Below are positions 9,689 to 21,020 of a stretch of DNA of 64,000 nt, one piece after another; the first letter of the stretch is position 1; the number at the start of each line of letters is the position of its first letter. The stretch is from NCBI RefSeq assembly GCF_963678635.1, contig NC_087069.1, positions 29,428,776-29,492,775 on the forward strand, given 5' to 3'. The notes under the pieces were generated by a model. It was not told the origin of the DNA, searched no databases, and saw nothing but the letters and a program-made list of their open reading frames with translations. The stretch comes from Symsagittifera roscoffensis (taxonomy: Eukaryota > Xenacoelomorpha > Acoela > Convolutidae). The position numbers and the translations under genes are program-made.

Positions 9689-11112
9689 AGTTGCCATCTT
9701 GTTATAACACGAATGCACCATAACAAAACATAACTTTGAGTTGCCATTTTGTGAAAACACAAATGAACCATAACAAAACACAACTTTGAAATGCCATTTT
9801 GTTACTCAAATGAACCATAACAAAACACAACTTTGAGTTGCCATTATGTTATAACACGAATGATCAACAAAACATAACTTTGAGTTGCCATTATGTTATA
9901 ACACGAATGATCAACAAAACATAACTTTGAGTTGCCATTTTGTGATAACACAAATGAACCATAACAAAACACAACTTTGAGTTGCCATTTTGTTACTCAA
10001 ATGAACCATAACAAAACACAACTTTGAGTTGCCATTATGTTATAACACGAATGATCAACAAAACATAACTTTGAGTTGCCATTATGTTATAACACGAATG
10101 ATCAACAAAACATAACTTTGAGTTGCCATTATGTTATAACACGAATGATCAACAAAACATAACTTTGAGTTGCCATTATGTTATAACACGAATGATCAAC
10201 AAAACATAACTTTGAGTTGCCATTATGTTATAACACGAATGATCAACAAAACATAACTTTGAGTTGCCATTATGTTATAACACGAATGATCAACAAAACA
10301 TAACTTTGAGTTGCCATTTTGTGATAACACAAATGAACCATAACAAAACACAACTTTGAGTTGCCATTTTGTTACTCAAATGAACCATAACAAAACACAA
10401 CTTTGAGTTGCCATTATGTTATAACACGAATGATCAACAAAACATAACTTTGAGTTGACATTTTGCTATAACACGACTGCACCTTATCAAAACATAACTT
10501 TGGGTTGCCATATTGTTATAACACGAATACACATTAACAAAACATAACTTTGAGTTGCCATTTTGTGATAACACAAATGAACCATAACAAAACACAACTT
10601 TGAGTTGCCATTTTGTTACTCAAATGAACCATAACAAAACACAACTTTGAGTTGCCATTATGTTATAACACGAATGGTCAACAAAACATAACTTTGAGTT
10701 GACATTTTGCTATAACACGAATGCACCTTATCAAAACATAACTTTGGGTTGCCATATTGTTATAACACGAATGCACATTAACAAAACATAACTTTGAGTT
10801 GCCATTTTGTGATAACACAAATGAACCATAACAAAACACAACTTTGAGTTGCCATTTTGTTACTCAAATGAACCATAACAAAACACAACTTTGAGTTGAC
10901 ATTTTGCTATAACACGAATGCACCTTATCAAAACATAACTTTGGGTTGCCATTTTGTTATAACACGAATGCACATTAACAAAACATAACTTTGAGTTGCC
11001 ATTTTGTTAAAACACAAATGAACCATAACAAAACACAACTTTGAGTTGTCATTTTGTTATAACACGAATGCACATTAACAAAACACCACTTTGAGTTGCC
11101 ATCTTGTTATAA
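9689..11112. repeat. 47/50-bp minisatellite array with higher-order order
   Basis: About 29 units built on AACTTTGAGTTGCCATTTTG followed by TTATAACACGAATG. Three main variants exist: a 47-bp form with ATGTTATAACACGAATGATC, a 47-bp form with GTTACTCAAATGAACC, and a 50-bp form with GTGATAACACAAATGAACC. The order 50-bp, TACTC form, ATG form(s) recurs several times, so larger blocks were copied. The array ends about 40 bases before the first innexin coding exon. Confidence 0.95.
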
Positions 11113-11151
11113 GAAAATTTTGTTTAAGAAAATTGTGTTTTGTCCTAACAG

Positions 11152-11288
11152 ACGGGCAACCATGTTTCCCTCATTCTTTCAATCGCAGTATGGATTTCGT
11201 GGGGATATCTGTGACCAATTGATTTCCTTCTATACGCCATTGATTCTTATCGCAGTTGCAGTTATCGTGGAAGCTCAGATGCGTTTCG
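11152..11288 (+). CDS. innexin exon 1 (start codon, N-terminus, TM1)
   Basis: ATG at 11162 opens a frame MFPSFFQSQYGFRGDICDQL, followed by a hydrophobic segment FYTPLILIAVAVIVEAQ that is TM1. It matches the innexin N-terminus pattern (short cytoplasmic start, acidic residues and DQL, then YT and TM1). Innexins form gap junctions or hemichannels in the plasma membrane. TTTTGTCCTAACAG before 11152 is a good acceptor, implying a 5' UTR intron or a trans-spliced leader. The exon end is uncertain. Phase 1 into exon 2 and the family pattern (G-E-P before the first Cys) fit an end at 11288, which requires a GC donor (G^GCAGGT). Alternatives are 11282 (C^GTTTCG, phase 1, two residues shorter) and 11292 (AG^GTTATT, wrong phase). 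Confidence 0.75.
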
Positions 11289-11303
11289 GCAGGTTATTGT
11301 GAT

Positions 11304-11830
11304 TTTTGTTCCGACTTTCGATACGAAAGTAACGGAATATTTGTGCTCGGGGTGGGTTTTTTTTTTCTTCAGACAAATTTCGACTTTTTAACTAGCCATT
11401 TTTGACGGAATTTTTTTATATCATTCGAAAGGTATTGTTGTCCTGAGCTCAAATTTGAAAAGATATTTCACCTGTGATCATTTTTCGTAAAGAGACGGGG
11501 GTTTAAAGATTGCCATTTTGGTCAATTTGGGACAATTAACGCGCGATATATTTCGCGCTATTAACGCGTACGCTGAGAGTTAATCCGTCTTAGAAATCGT
11601 TCCAAATTGGTTAAAAGAAGCTTGTTTGCCATAATTGGTTTGTTACAAGGAGCGAAATCTATCCTTTTGTACTTTAAATGGCGTGTGGGGGGATGATTTT
11701 CATTAAAAATTTTAAATTTTAGAAAATTTTTTTTTTTCATTTTGTTTTATTTTATTGAATTTTCTAATGTTATTACTGCTCCATAAACCTTAAAGGGCAA
11801 TCGGAACTTTCAGGGCTTCGCCCTGATACG
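11304..11830 (+). repeat. dispersed repeat, best copy
   Basis: Begins GTTCCGACTTTCGATACGAA and ends in CCTTAAAGGGCAATCGGAAC, then a small palindromic tail AGGGCTTCGCCCT. A second copy at 45306-45790 matches through most of its length, including TTTGTGCTCGG, TTCAGACAAA, GACAATTAACGCGC and GGCGTGTGGG. No coding capacity. Type unknown. Confidence 0.75.
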
Positions 11831-13749
11831 AGCAGTCTTGTTTAAATTGCTTTCATTGCATTGCATTATTCCAGTTCCTTGTTCCTCGATGTCTGGAGTT
11901 TGCTTGAGTTAAAACCTTGAAATCTTTTGAAGACTACGTTCTTAAATTTAATGCAAGTCAGGGCATTATTTTAACTGTAGATAGTCGGTTGTTCTAGTGT
12001 TAGGGGAAATAATTGGGGCTTTAGCTATAGTTCCGTTCTAATTAGCTGGAAGTGGCAAATCAAAACAAGAGCAGCCAACAGTATCACGAAAAGCTCCAAC
12101 CACATTGATAAAAAACAGTCAAACCTTTTTTGAACTTTCGTGTCGTTCTTAGTGCATGGCTTGCCATGAGAAGAGTAAAACGAAAACTTTTATTAAAATA
12201 AGGCATAACCGACTACAGTTGTTGTCGAAATGCGAAGGAAAGAATCTTTAAATGAATGTGTTTTATCACTAGAACCAATCCGATCATTATTTGCGGTGCC
12301 GATTGTGCGGGGCAAAGTAAAATTCAATTGAAGGCATAGTTCTTCCGCATTTTTGATGTTCAGAACAACAAGGTATCAAATACCTTCAATCGCAAAGTAA
12401 TAGTGCAAAATGTTGAATTTCAATTCATGGAGGTAATTATAATAAACAAACATTTTTTTTTCAAATTATAATTTTTTCAAGAAAACATTTTCTCTAAGAA
12501 AATTTAAGCAGAACGGAACTTTCAGAGTTAATTTTAGAACAACAATTATAAGAGATGAACTGAAATATAAAGCTGCAGACGCCAAGATTTCTAGAGGACA
12601 ATTTGAAAATTCATATTAGTTTCTACTCACCACGAAAAGTTTTTTTAAGTCAATTGATAAATCAAAGGCTTTCGAATCAATATATGCAACTTGCGCTATG
12701 CTTCCCGGGAATGGAATTAAGTTTTGGTCGGTGCATGTTTTCCCTTTTAAAGTTTGGGGGTATTGGCTTGTTTACATGTAAAATGACGTTATATACCTAT
12801 TATATGCGACCAAACTATATGGTAAATAGGAAAGCACAAAATTTTGGCAGCGGTAAACGATTTCCTTCAAAAATGCATGTTTTATTGCTGAATCTCAAAG
12901 AAAGCAAAATTCGTCAAGTGCGGCGGCCGCCACCTCTATTTAGGCATAAATTATTAATCAATTTGACCGAAATAAGAATGAAAAATTTCGTTCAGCCAAA
13001 TGAAGGTAAAAACAAAGAAAAAGTACGAAACACTGAAAACTCTAAAATAATGAAATTGGCTTGAAAATTTCGACATTTCCATTTTCCGTGTCTACAGGAG
13101 ACTGAAAAAACGTCTAAAATCTATAACAAAAGCTTTGATTTTATAGAAAGGTTGAAAGAGCTAATAAGTTGAAGTGGGTAAAGATCTTGAAAAACGAGAA
13201 CACTGATGAAAGCCAAAAGTGCCGATTAATTTTGCTGCAGCCATTTCTAAGACTTACATATACCACTTTTTATAATAAAAAAGAAACAAGATTCGGGGCT
13301 TCTAGAAAACGTTTAGTATTTCCTATTAACTTTTTTGTGCTAACAGAAATTTTGAAAATGTTCATCAAAGCGGACCTAGAAACTGGGGGAAAACTGTTAT
13401 TTGTGTGCCAATATATACGACAGAACAGAGTAATCATCGAATAAAGCAGGTGAAAACTTATTTGCGACTTTTAAGGAAAGCAGCTACTCAAATTACAGCA
13501 AACTCAATCGGGAAAGACTGAACACAAACTAAGACAAGTAATGGATACAAACTCAAAACTTGATATGAATTCGGAGTTATAATTTGAGCATCCAAAATTT
13601 TTGATTTTTCCATTAAAAGAATATGCAATTGCATAGTTTTTAATTTGATACTACAATCTAGTCAACTGTTCTCAGTATCTTCTAATTAACTCAATTTGGC
13701 TTTATCAAGAGTTTTCTATTCAAAATTTTGAAGCGCTATCAGTTATTAT

Positions 13750-14390
13750 CATTATTAACCCTCTGTTCAACAACATAAATTTTGAGTTTATTAATATAGA
13801 TCTGATCTTTTGAATGTTTCCATGATTACGCTATTGTCGCTCAAAATACGGTGGCTTTTTGACCAAAATATTCGAATATTCATCTGCAACTAATTGTGTT
13901 ATGAAGAGTTCAACCTTTCTTTCAATATATGTTTGAGGTGATCCAAGCTTTCACATTCACGTTCTCATCACTAGTAGTATCAAAACAGTTCGCATCATGA
14001 TATTTCTTCTCATTTTTGCATCGATATTTGTCTTCTCTATTAACAAAACATGTCTTCGAAAAATGGTTAGTTGTTTGAAATTTTCAGATAAAAAATCAAG
14101 CCTTATCATCAACACTCTACCTGAATCTTCGGATTCCGTCAGGATGATAGCTGTTTCACACTAAACAACGTTTTCACACCAATTTGGCTACAGCAGTTTT
14201 CGAAAATTTGTATGTGCCATTTTGTAGTTTCAATGCATTTCGATAAACGTCAATTATGTTGTGTTATCTTAAGCTAGAACGACTAACAAAGACATGTTTA
14301 ATTTGACAATAAAAAGTTTGTTAGACAGTTTTACTTTGAGGAATTAAAATTTTGAGCCTCAATGCAGAAAGACTTGCTATTCATTTCAAA
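13750..14390. repeat. 641-base segment present only in the left arm
   Basis: Left arm: ...GCTATCAGTTATTAT, then this segment, then GCAAAAAGGCGTAAGC. In the right arm (27590-27615) the two flanks are joined directly. I see no terminal inverted repeat or target duplication, so a deletion in the right arm is as likely as an insertion here. Confidence 0.8.
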
Positions 14391-15169
14391 GCAAAAAGGC
14401 GTAAGCATTTTGACCTATTCATAAAAAGCTCTATCGACTAAATAAATCTTGAATTTAAAAAAAGTGGTACTGACTGTTTATCTGATTACACAATTGCTTC
14501 ACTTCTGTGGGTTTATAACTTTGATTCAAAATTATGATTTTTCAAATGAAAACCATTGAAAATTTGTGGTTTTTAGAGATTGATCAATCATCCTTCAAAT
14601 ATACAGTACCTGTCACTGAGACTTTGCTCGCTTACCGTCTTCAGCTCTACCAGCCGCATGTCTGCACGATCAATGATTTTCCTCACTAAACCATAATTTT
14701 TTTCTTTTCATTTTCTTATCGTAATTTTTACCTCTATGAGCAACAGTTCATCAAACACTTTGGACTCCATGCTGTCTCCAATTGGACTTGTTGTTTGATG
14801 CTTCCATCGACAAAATTTTGTGAAAATTTGAAAACTGATCTTTCTTGTTACAATTTTGAAACATTTTTCATAATCATTGACTGCAGGTAAATTGAAATTA
14901 TCAATGCAACATATGCCACTTTTTCATAGTGAAATGTTCATAATGAGGATACCTGGAAGATCAAATATTTCGAGGAAAATTTTTTCAAAAAAATTAACAA
15001 ATTGTTTTGCAAATCAGGAAAATGAAAAAAAAGTGTCATTATAGTGTCTGGTTCATTATTCTAGAATATTCGAGAAACTTAAGAAGAAAGATAAGAAAGA
15101 TTTGGATTGAGTTACATATATATGTTTTTATATGAAATAAAATAAATGATTACAACTAAACTCAAACAT

Positions 15170-15600
15170 ATATACCCCACCAAACATATAAAACTGCATA
15201 CTTGTAAACATAAAAACATAAACACATTTTCATAAGTTGCAAACTTAAATGCATACTCACAAAAAACAGTCATGCGTATTTTATTACAAACATACGTTTA
15301 TCCATGCACATTTAAATACTTACATAAGGTTAATCATGCAAACTTACATACAAAAACAATTACGTACACATTTACTGAATACAAACATACATACATGTAT
15401 ACATAAGTACAAACTTACATAAACACATACATACATGCATACATAGATACATACATACAAACTTACTTATCTACATACATATATAAAGTTACTTAGAGAC
15501 ATTCATACAACCATACGTACAAAATTACATACATATATGCAAAAATACTTCTATAAATACAAACATTCAAAAATGAAGTCTTACATAAAGGTATGAATAC
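15170..15600. repeat. ACATACAT-rich low-complexity tract (left arm)
   Basis: Loose tandem ACATACATAC/CATATA motifs with strong strand asymmetry. The mirror copy is at about 26387-26817 as TGTATGTATG. Confidence 0.8.
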
Positions 15601-15699
15601 AAACGTACATAGTCTTATACATAAGAAGAATGCAAATAAACTACCATACAATCATAAATTTTACATACTTGCTTACATGCTTTTAAACCTGCAAACAAT

Positions 15700-17370
15700 T
15701 ATACGAAAATTTTGCTTTAACGCATGCAAAGATTTTGACTTAATATTTCTGCTGACCTTTACAATAGAACCACATTTAAACACACAAACCAGCTTAATTT
15801 CACTTCACACTTTCAAGACGAATATATACACACATTCAGACAAAAAGAGTCAGGCATCAGAGACTGGCATTCATGCGTCTTTACATACAATCATATAAAC
15901 AAGCCTTTCATACTCATATACGAAAATGCATAAGTACTTACCTACAAACAGACATGGTTCGTACTATACAAGCATGCTACGAATCATGTGTACACACTTT
16001 CCTTTTAAACAGACATAAAACTTCAATCATAAGTTTATACAATTTGCAAACAAGCTAAGTTTAAAATAATTTTAAACTGAAAAATTTACATTGATACAAA
16101 ATAATTGCTGGTCTTCATTCACTCAATCAAGCGGACATGCATTCAAGAATTCTTACTTACAGAAAAACATATAAATATACATTTGAAAACATACAAACTT
16201 CTAAATACTCAAATGAATACACACCAATAGTATGTGCATACATGATTAATTACATTTATACATGCAAAAAAATTGTACACTTTTACATAGATACATACAG
16301 TTTACATAAATAGACACACACGCAAGTTTTGCTTACATACAAGCAAAGATTTCACTTATTAGTTCTGCTGACCTTTAAAATACAAGCACATGTAAACACA
16401 GAAACCAACTTGCTTTCACTTCCCACTTTCAAGACAAATTTATACACACATTCAGACAAAAAGAATCACGCATTACAGACTGGCATTCATATGTCTTTAC
16501 ATAAAATCATATAAACGTGCTTTTCATACTCATATACGAAAATGTATGAGTATTTGCCTACAAAAAGACATGGAATGTACTTTACAAGCATGCAACTACT
16601 CATGTGTACACACTTTCCATTTAAACAGACATAAAACTTCAATCATAAGTTTGTACAATTTGCAAACCAGCTAATTTTTAAATGCTTTTAAACTGAAAAA
16701 CATACATTGATACAAAATAATTGCTGGTCTTCGTTCACTCAATCAAGCGGACATGCATTTGAGATTTCTTATTTACATAAAAACATATAAGTATACATAA
16801 GTTCTAAATACTCAAATGAATACACACAAATAGTATGTGCATACATGATTAATTACATTTATACATGCAAAAAAAAATCTACACTTTTACATAGATACAT
16901 ACAGTTTACAAAAATAGACACACACGCAAGTTTTCCTTACATACATGCAAAGATTTTACTTATTAGATCTGCTGACCTTTGAAATACAAACACATGTAAA
17001 ATACCAACTTGCATTCACTTCACACATTCAGACAAAAAGAATCACGCATTGCAGACTGACATTCATACGTCTTTACATACAATCATATAAACGTGCCTTT
17101 CATACTGATATACGAATAAGCAGAAGTACGTGCCTAAAATTATACATTGGTTGAAAAAATATGCTTGTATTCATTCACTCAATCAATCGGACACGCAGTC
17201 AAGAGTTCTTACTTACATTAAAACATACAAATTTACATAAGTTCTAAATACTCAAACGAGTACACACAAACAGTATGTACATACATGATTAATTACATTT
17301 TTACATGCAAAAAGTTGTACACTTTTACATAGATACATACAGTTTACATAAATACACACATACGCAAAGC
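15700..17370. repeat. three tandem units of about 600 bp within the left arm
   Basis: CTGCTGACCTTT in the same setting recurs near 15750, 16365 and 16968 (spacing about 615 and 603). The phrase TACACTTTTACATAGATACATACAGTTTAC recurs near 16273, 16880 and 17318; the third unit is shorter by about 160. The mirrored set is at about 24617-26287, so the triplication came before the inverted duplication. Confidence 0.8.
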
Positions 17371-20300
17371 ATATGTGCGTACATATATACTATGCTTATA
17401 GTATTTTGTCTAACTTTCAAGAAAAATTAGAAACATTAGTAAAATTCAAGTTGGGTTATAGTTATTCTTCTAGTTACAATTGTTTTGGTTTAAACCCGCA
17501 TAAGGAAAAAAATTGTACTCATAGTTACAAACACATCAACTTGCATACATACACGCAAACACAAAAAGTATTTTTTCTAGCATTTGCTTATAGATTACTA
17601 GAAATATTCACACAAAATTATATTCATTACGTTTTACGTATGATTATATTCAAATACAGTCAAAACTACATACACACTTTGATTTTTACAATTCAGACAA
17701 CTCACGCAGATATTTGCAAAGAAATGCCAGCTTTCAGCCAACTCATCTACACCATTTAGCAATGTTGTTCATCTTTGAAAAAATAAAAAAGGGCGATAAA
17801 ATTTTTTTAATATGTCTGTTGATCTCCCAAACGAATTTTCCAACGGTATCAAACTTCAACTCAAAATTGACCAGTGAGTCATGAGAAGCGCTTTTAGTGG
17901 TCAGAAGAAAAAACCGAGGCTTACTAACTTGTATAACACGGGAAAATTCAAAAACAAATTGTTGAAAGTTTTTTGTTGGACGGTTCGAATAGAGTTTTTA
18001 TTAACATATCGAAAATTGATTTCAAGTCATTATTTAGTTTTGTACAGAAAATTTAAGACAGTGGAAATTTTGGTTCGAAAAAAAAAATTAGCCATTGTTC
18101 TAAAAATTGTAACCTTTTTTAAAAAACGTTGTTTTTTGATTCATTTGTTAGTTCTGTAATTTGATATATCTTCAGTTGACGATTAGGCTGCAGGTTTAAC
18201 CGTACACCAAGTTACATTGACTAGAGTTGCACATTATGTTGTTTTCTCGCTAAACCATCAAAACTTTTATTGTTTGAAAAAACATATTTGGTTCTGAAAA
18301 AGCTATTTAATACAGGTTCAACTGTTCTTTTTTTCATCTTTTTCCCCGTATTTATGCAATATCGATAGTTTGAGCTATAGTATCTTAGAAAATAATCTTT
18401 TAACTATGATAAAATTAACGGTTAAGGGTATGTTTTAGAGAAAACAAAAGTTGTTCTAAGCTGATGTTCAACTCATTTTTTCAGTAATAAAGAAAACTTT
18501 CAGTAAATTTTTAAATTTGTGCAAAACAAACAACCCAATCTTCTTTTCCGATTTTGAATTTTTTAGAACGACTGTTTTTTAGACATCATGATTCTAAATG
18601 AAACACAAATTTTTTATACTTTTGTTCTTTTTGTTTTATTTAATTTGGATTACAAAACAAACAGCTAAACATTATTAAATTCAACTTAACTATTTTAAAA
18701 AAAGCAGCACAAAACAGACTGAAAACTTTTCAATTGACGCCACGTATAACAGAGATTGATGCGTTCCGATCCTTTTTCTTGTTTTTTGCGAGCAACTGGC
18801 GTTTACATTTGGCTAATATCGGTTGTCTGCCTACTGCACCAAGGGCTCACTGTTAGACTGATTTCTGCAACGAGAGTAACAAGGTGAAGCTGGTGGCTCC
18901 ATTTCAAGGCCAACTTGAGCCTCTCGACTTCCTGGGAAGATCCAAATTGTCTCTACGAAAGAGGAATGCGCTCATAAGGAGATGACTAAATCTAGATCCT
19001 TGATTAGCATAACTTTGGCTATTTGCGCTGAATCGATTATATAAACTCCGATGATCAAAAAATTATCTTTTCTGATGGCCTTTTAAAAAATATAAATGCA
19101 ATAAGATAACCTAAATGGAAAATATGCGATTTAGAGTGATCCAATTATCATTATTTGAATTTAATTGTTGTCTAGTAAGGAAAGAAAATCTCCATGAGCA
19201 GTCTGGTCAAAAATAGTATGTTCTTGAGCGGAATCAGTCAAAACTTACACATACAGTTTTTTAAAGTTTTGCGGTAACGGAGAGCAAACATTGAATTGAA
19301 ACGGGTAAAATTATGAATCAAATGATGAAAGCACGCGCCTGCAGAAGCGTTGTTATTGCGCTAAAAACAGAACAAGTCTTATCATGAATTGGAAATGAAA
19401 TAGCTGATAAATGCTTTGATTTGTATAATCAAGACCACATTTTTTCTAACTTTTGATAGTAATTTTATCGACTCTTCTTCAACTTGAACAGTTTCGGACA
19501 AGTAAAAAATTACAGCATAGTTTTGGGCTCACTTTCATATCTTGTATTCAGCGGCTAATCTAAAATGAACACATAAATTTCCTTATGTTTGATTGAGATT
19601 TATGATTGGGTATAGATGTCAGTCCACAACCAGAAAATTTTTCAAAAGAAACCTTTTACATTTTAACCTGATTTAGTCTTACCAGAATTCGTTTATCTGC
19701 TGGAAAAATTATGATCTATCACTGTCATGTGTATGATCTATCACTGTCTGATAAGCGAATGGTTCGAATAAACTGGAATTTATGTACACAAGTCCGTGTT
19801 TGATTTTTTACGCGTGTTTATCGGTATGTGTAATTGTTCAGAAGTGTAACAATAGCTAAGAGTTATACCACAAATCAAACTCAATGTAGCTTTAGTTCCA
19901 GATTAGTCGAGATTTTCTAGAACATTTTACTAGGTGTTGTATCTGTACTATGTTCAACCAGATACTACAAAGTAATATAATTAAGTGTAGATTGTGTGCA
20001 TTGCATGTTCGATATTTACATGCTTTACGGTTTGCTTGTATTGGAAATGTTATATCAGAAAAGATGTACAAGTATGTTGTTCCAAAACGTTTTCGAATCA
20101 ATTTAGGATAATTAATTGTACTTGGAAATAAAATTTGATGTCAAAATCAATCCAAATTCTTTTTTTTACTTTTCTTCATTATTCTAGATTGTTTCACCAG
20201 ATGCTAAGTGGGTACAGATTATCAATCAGATTTGGATACGTAAAATTAGTGCGTGTAGATAGGCATTTTAATCAATTTTTATTTGTAAATGTAAGCACGA

Positions 20301-20966
20301 TTAATGTCTACTTTGTATGTTTTTGGTTATATACATTTGTTTATAAGGATTCATATGTTAAAGTCACTTATGCGATCAAAAGTATGCCATCAGAAGTGTC
20401 ACTTTAAATAGAAAAACAATTCATCTCAATTTTTTTTGCTGCTCTTGATTTCTGAATAGTTCACCACATACTAAAAATTACCAGATACAACATTAATACG
20501 TATTTCTATGGCTACATAGACATATAGTGTGTGATATAGTTTTACAAAACTTATCATTATTTCTTAACCTGTAACACAATCCTACTCTATGTTGATAGTC
20601 TGGCAACACGTTGGTGTTACTGTTGTTGTCAATATCTATTTTGCTTATCTGCAATATCTGTTAAACAAGGCTAGAACTTATATACATGCCCTTCATTAGC
20701 AGGTTTTAATTTTTTTCAGTTTTTTTTGATCTTTGATAAATCAGATGGTTGCACGTTTCGCCCAAAATGCACACATAAGCTGCAGTTGGTAACTTAAATG
20801 CAATCAATGTTCGTGAAGTATTGCCACTTAGACTTTCAAAAAATTGTACTCAATTATCTATGTATCAAATTAATATTTTTTAAATTCGCTTGATAATCCT
20901 TGAATTTTTCTGTTCCAATCTTGACCTAGCCTCATTCGGTAAAACAGTGTTTTTATTGTTGGCATG

Positions 20967-21020
20967 TCGCTACTCTCCTCAGAACGCCCCTCACTGGTGT
21001 CGTCGGTATGGCTTAACTAT
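20967..21020. other. 54-bp spacer at the palindrome centre
   Basis: Unique bases between the arms, beginning TCGCTACTCTCCTCAGAACG. About half G+C, in contrast with the AT-rich arms. The innermost arm bases are GTTTTTATTGTTGGCATG and their complement. Such a structure could form a very large hairpin or cruciform. Confidence 0.9.

Larger units (their letters stand above)
12706..20966 (+). repeat. left arm of giant inverted repeat (8.26 kb)
   Basis: The reverse complement of 21021-28663, matching through its whole length. Paired segments have a constant coordinate sum near 41,987 in the inner part and about 41,349 in the outer part, the step being one 641-base segment found only here (13750-14390). 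Divergence in segments compared by eye is about 1-4%. The outer edge is CGGGAATGGAATTAAG; outside it the flanks are unrelated. Open frames in the arm are short, AT-rich and not protein-like. Confidence 0.95.

Noticed and set aside
9689-11112. Regularly spaced repeats as a CRISPR array
   Set aside because: Units are contiguous without unique spacers, and the genome is animal.
11096-11161. Upstream in-frame ATG (11096) as the innexin start
   Set aside because: It lies in the minisatellite and upstream of the acceptor; the ATG at 11162 gives the expected short N-terminus.
12603-13064. A 153-codon frame crossing the left palindrome edge
   Set aside because: It crosses the repeat boundary, is not kept in the right arm (only the last 60 codons are open) and shows no domain.
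15593-16514. Open frames of 60-130 codons in the palindrome arms, repeated on the other strand in the right arm
   Set aside because: They are translations of ACATACAT-rich repeats, lack any domain pattern and are mirrored only because the DNA is duplicated.
18780-18970. GC-richer island in both palindrome arms (mirror about 23,020-23,205) as an exon or RNA gene
   Set aside because: No open frame with splice sites and no recognisable RNA motif; only the composition stands out.
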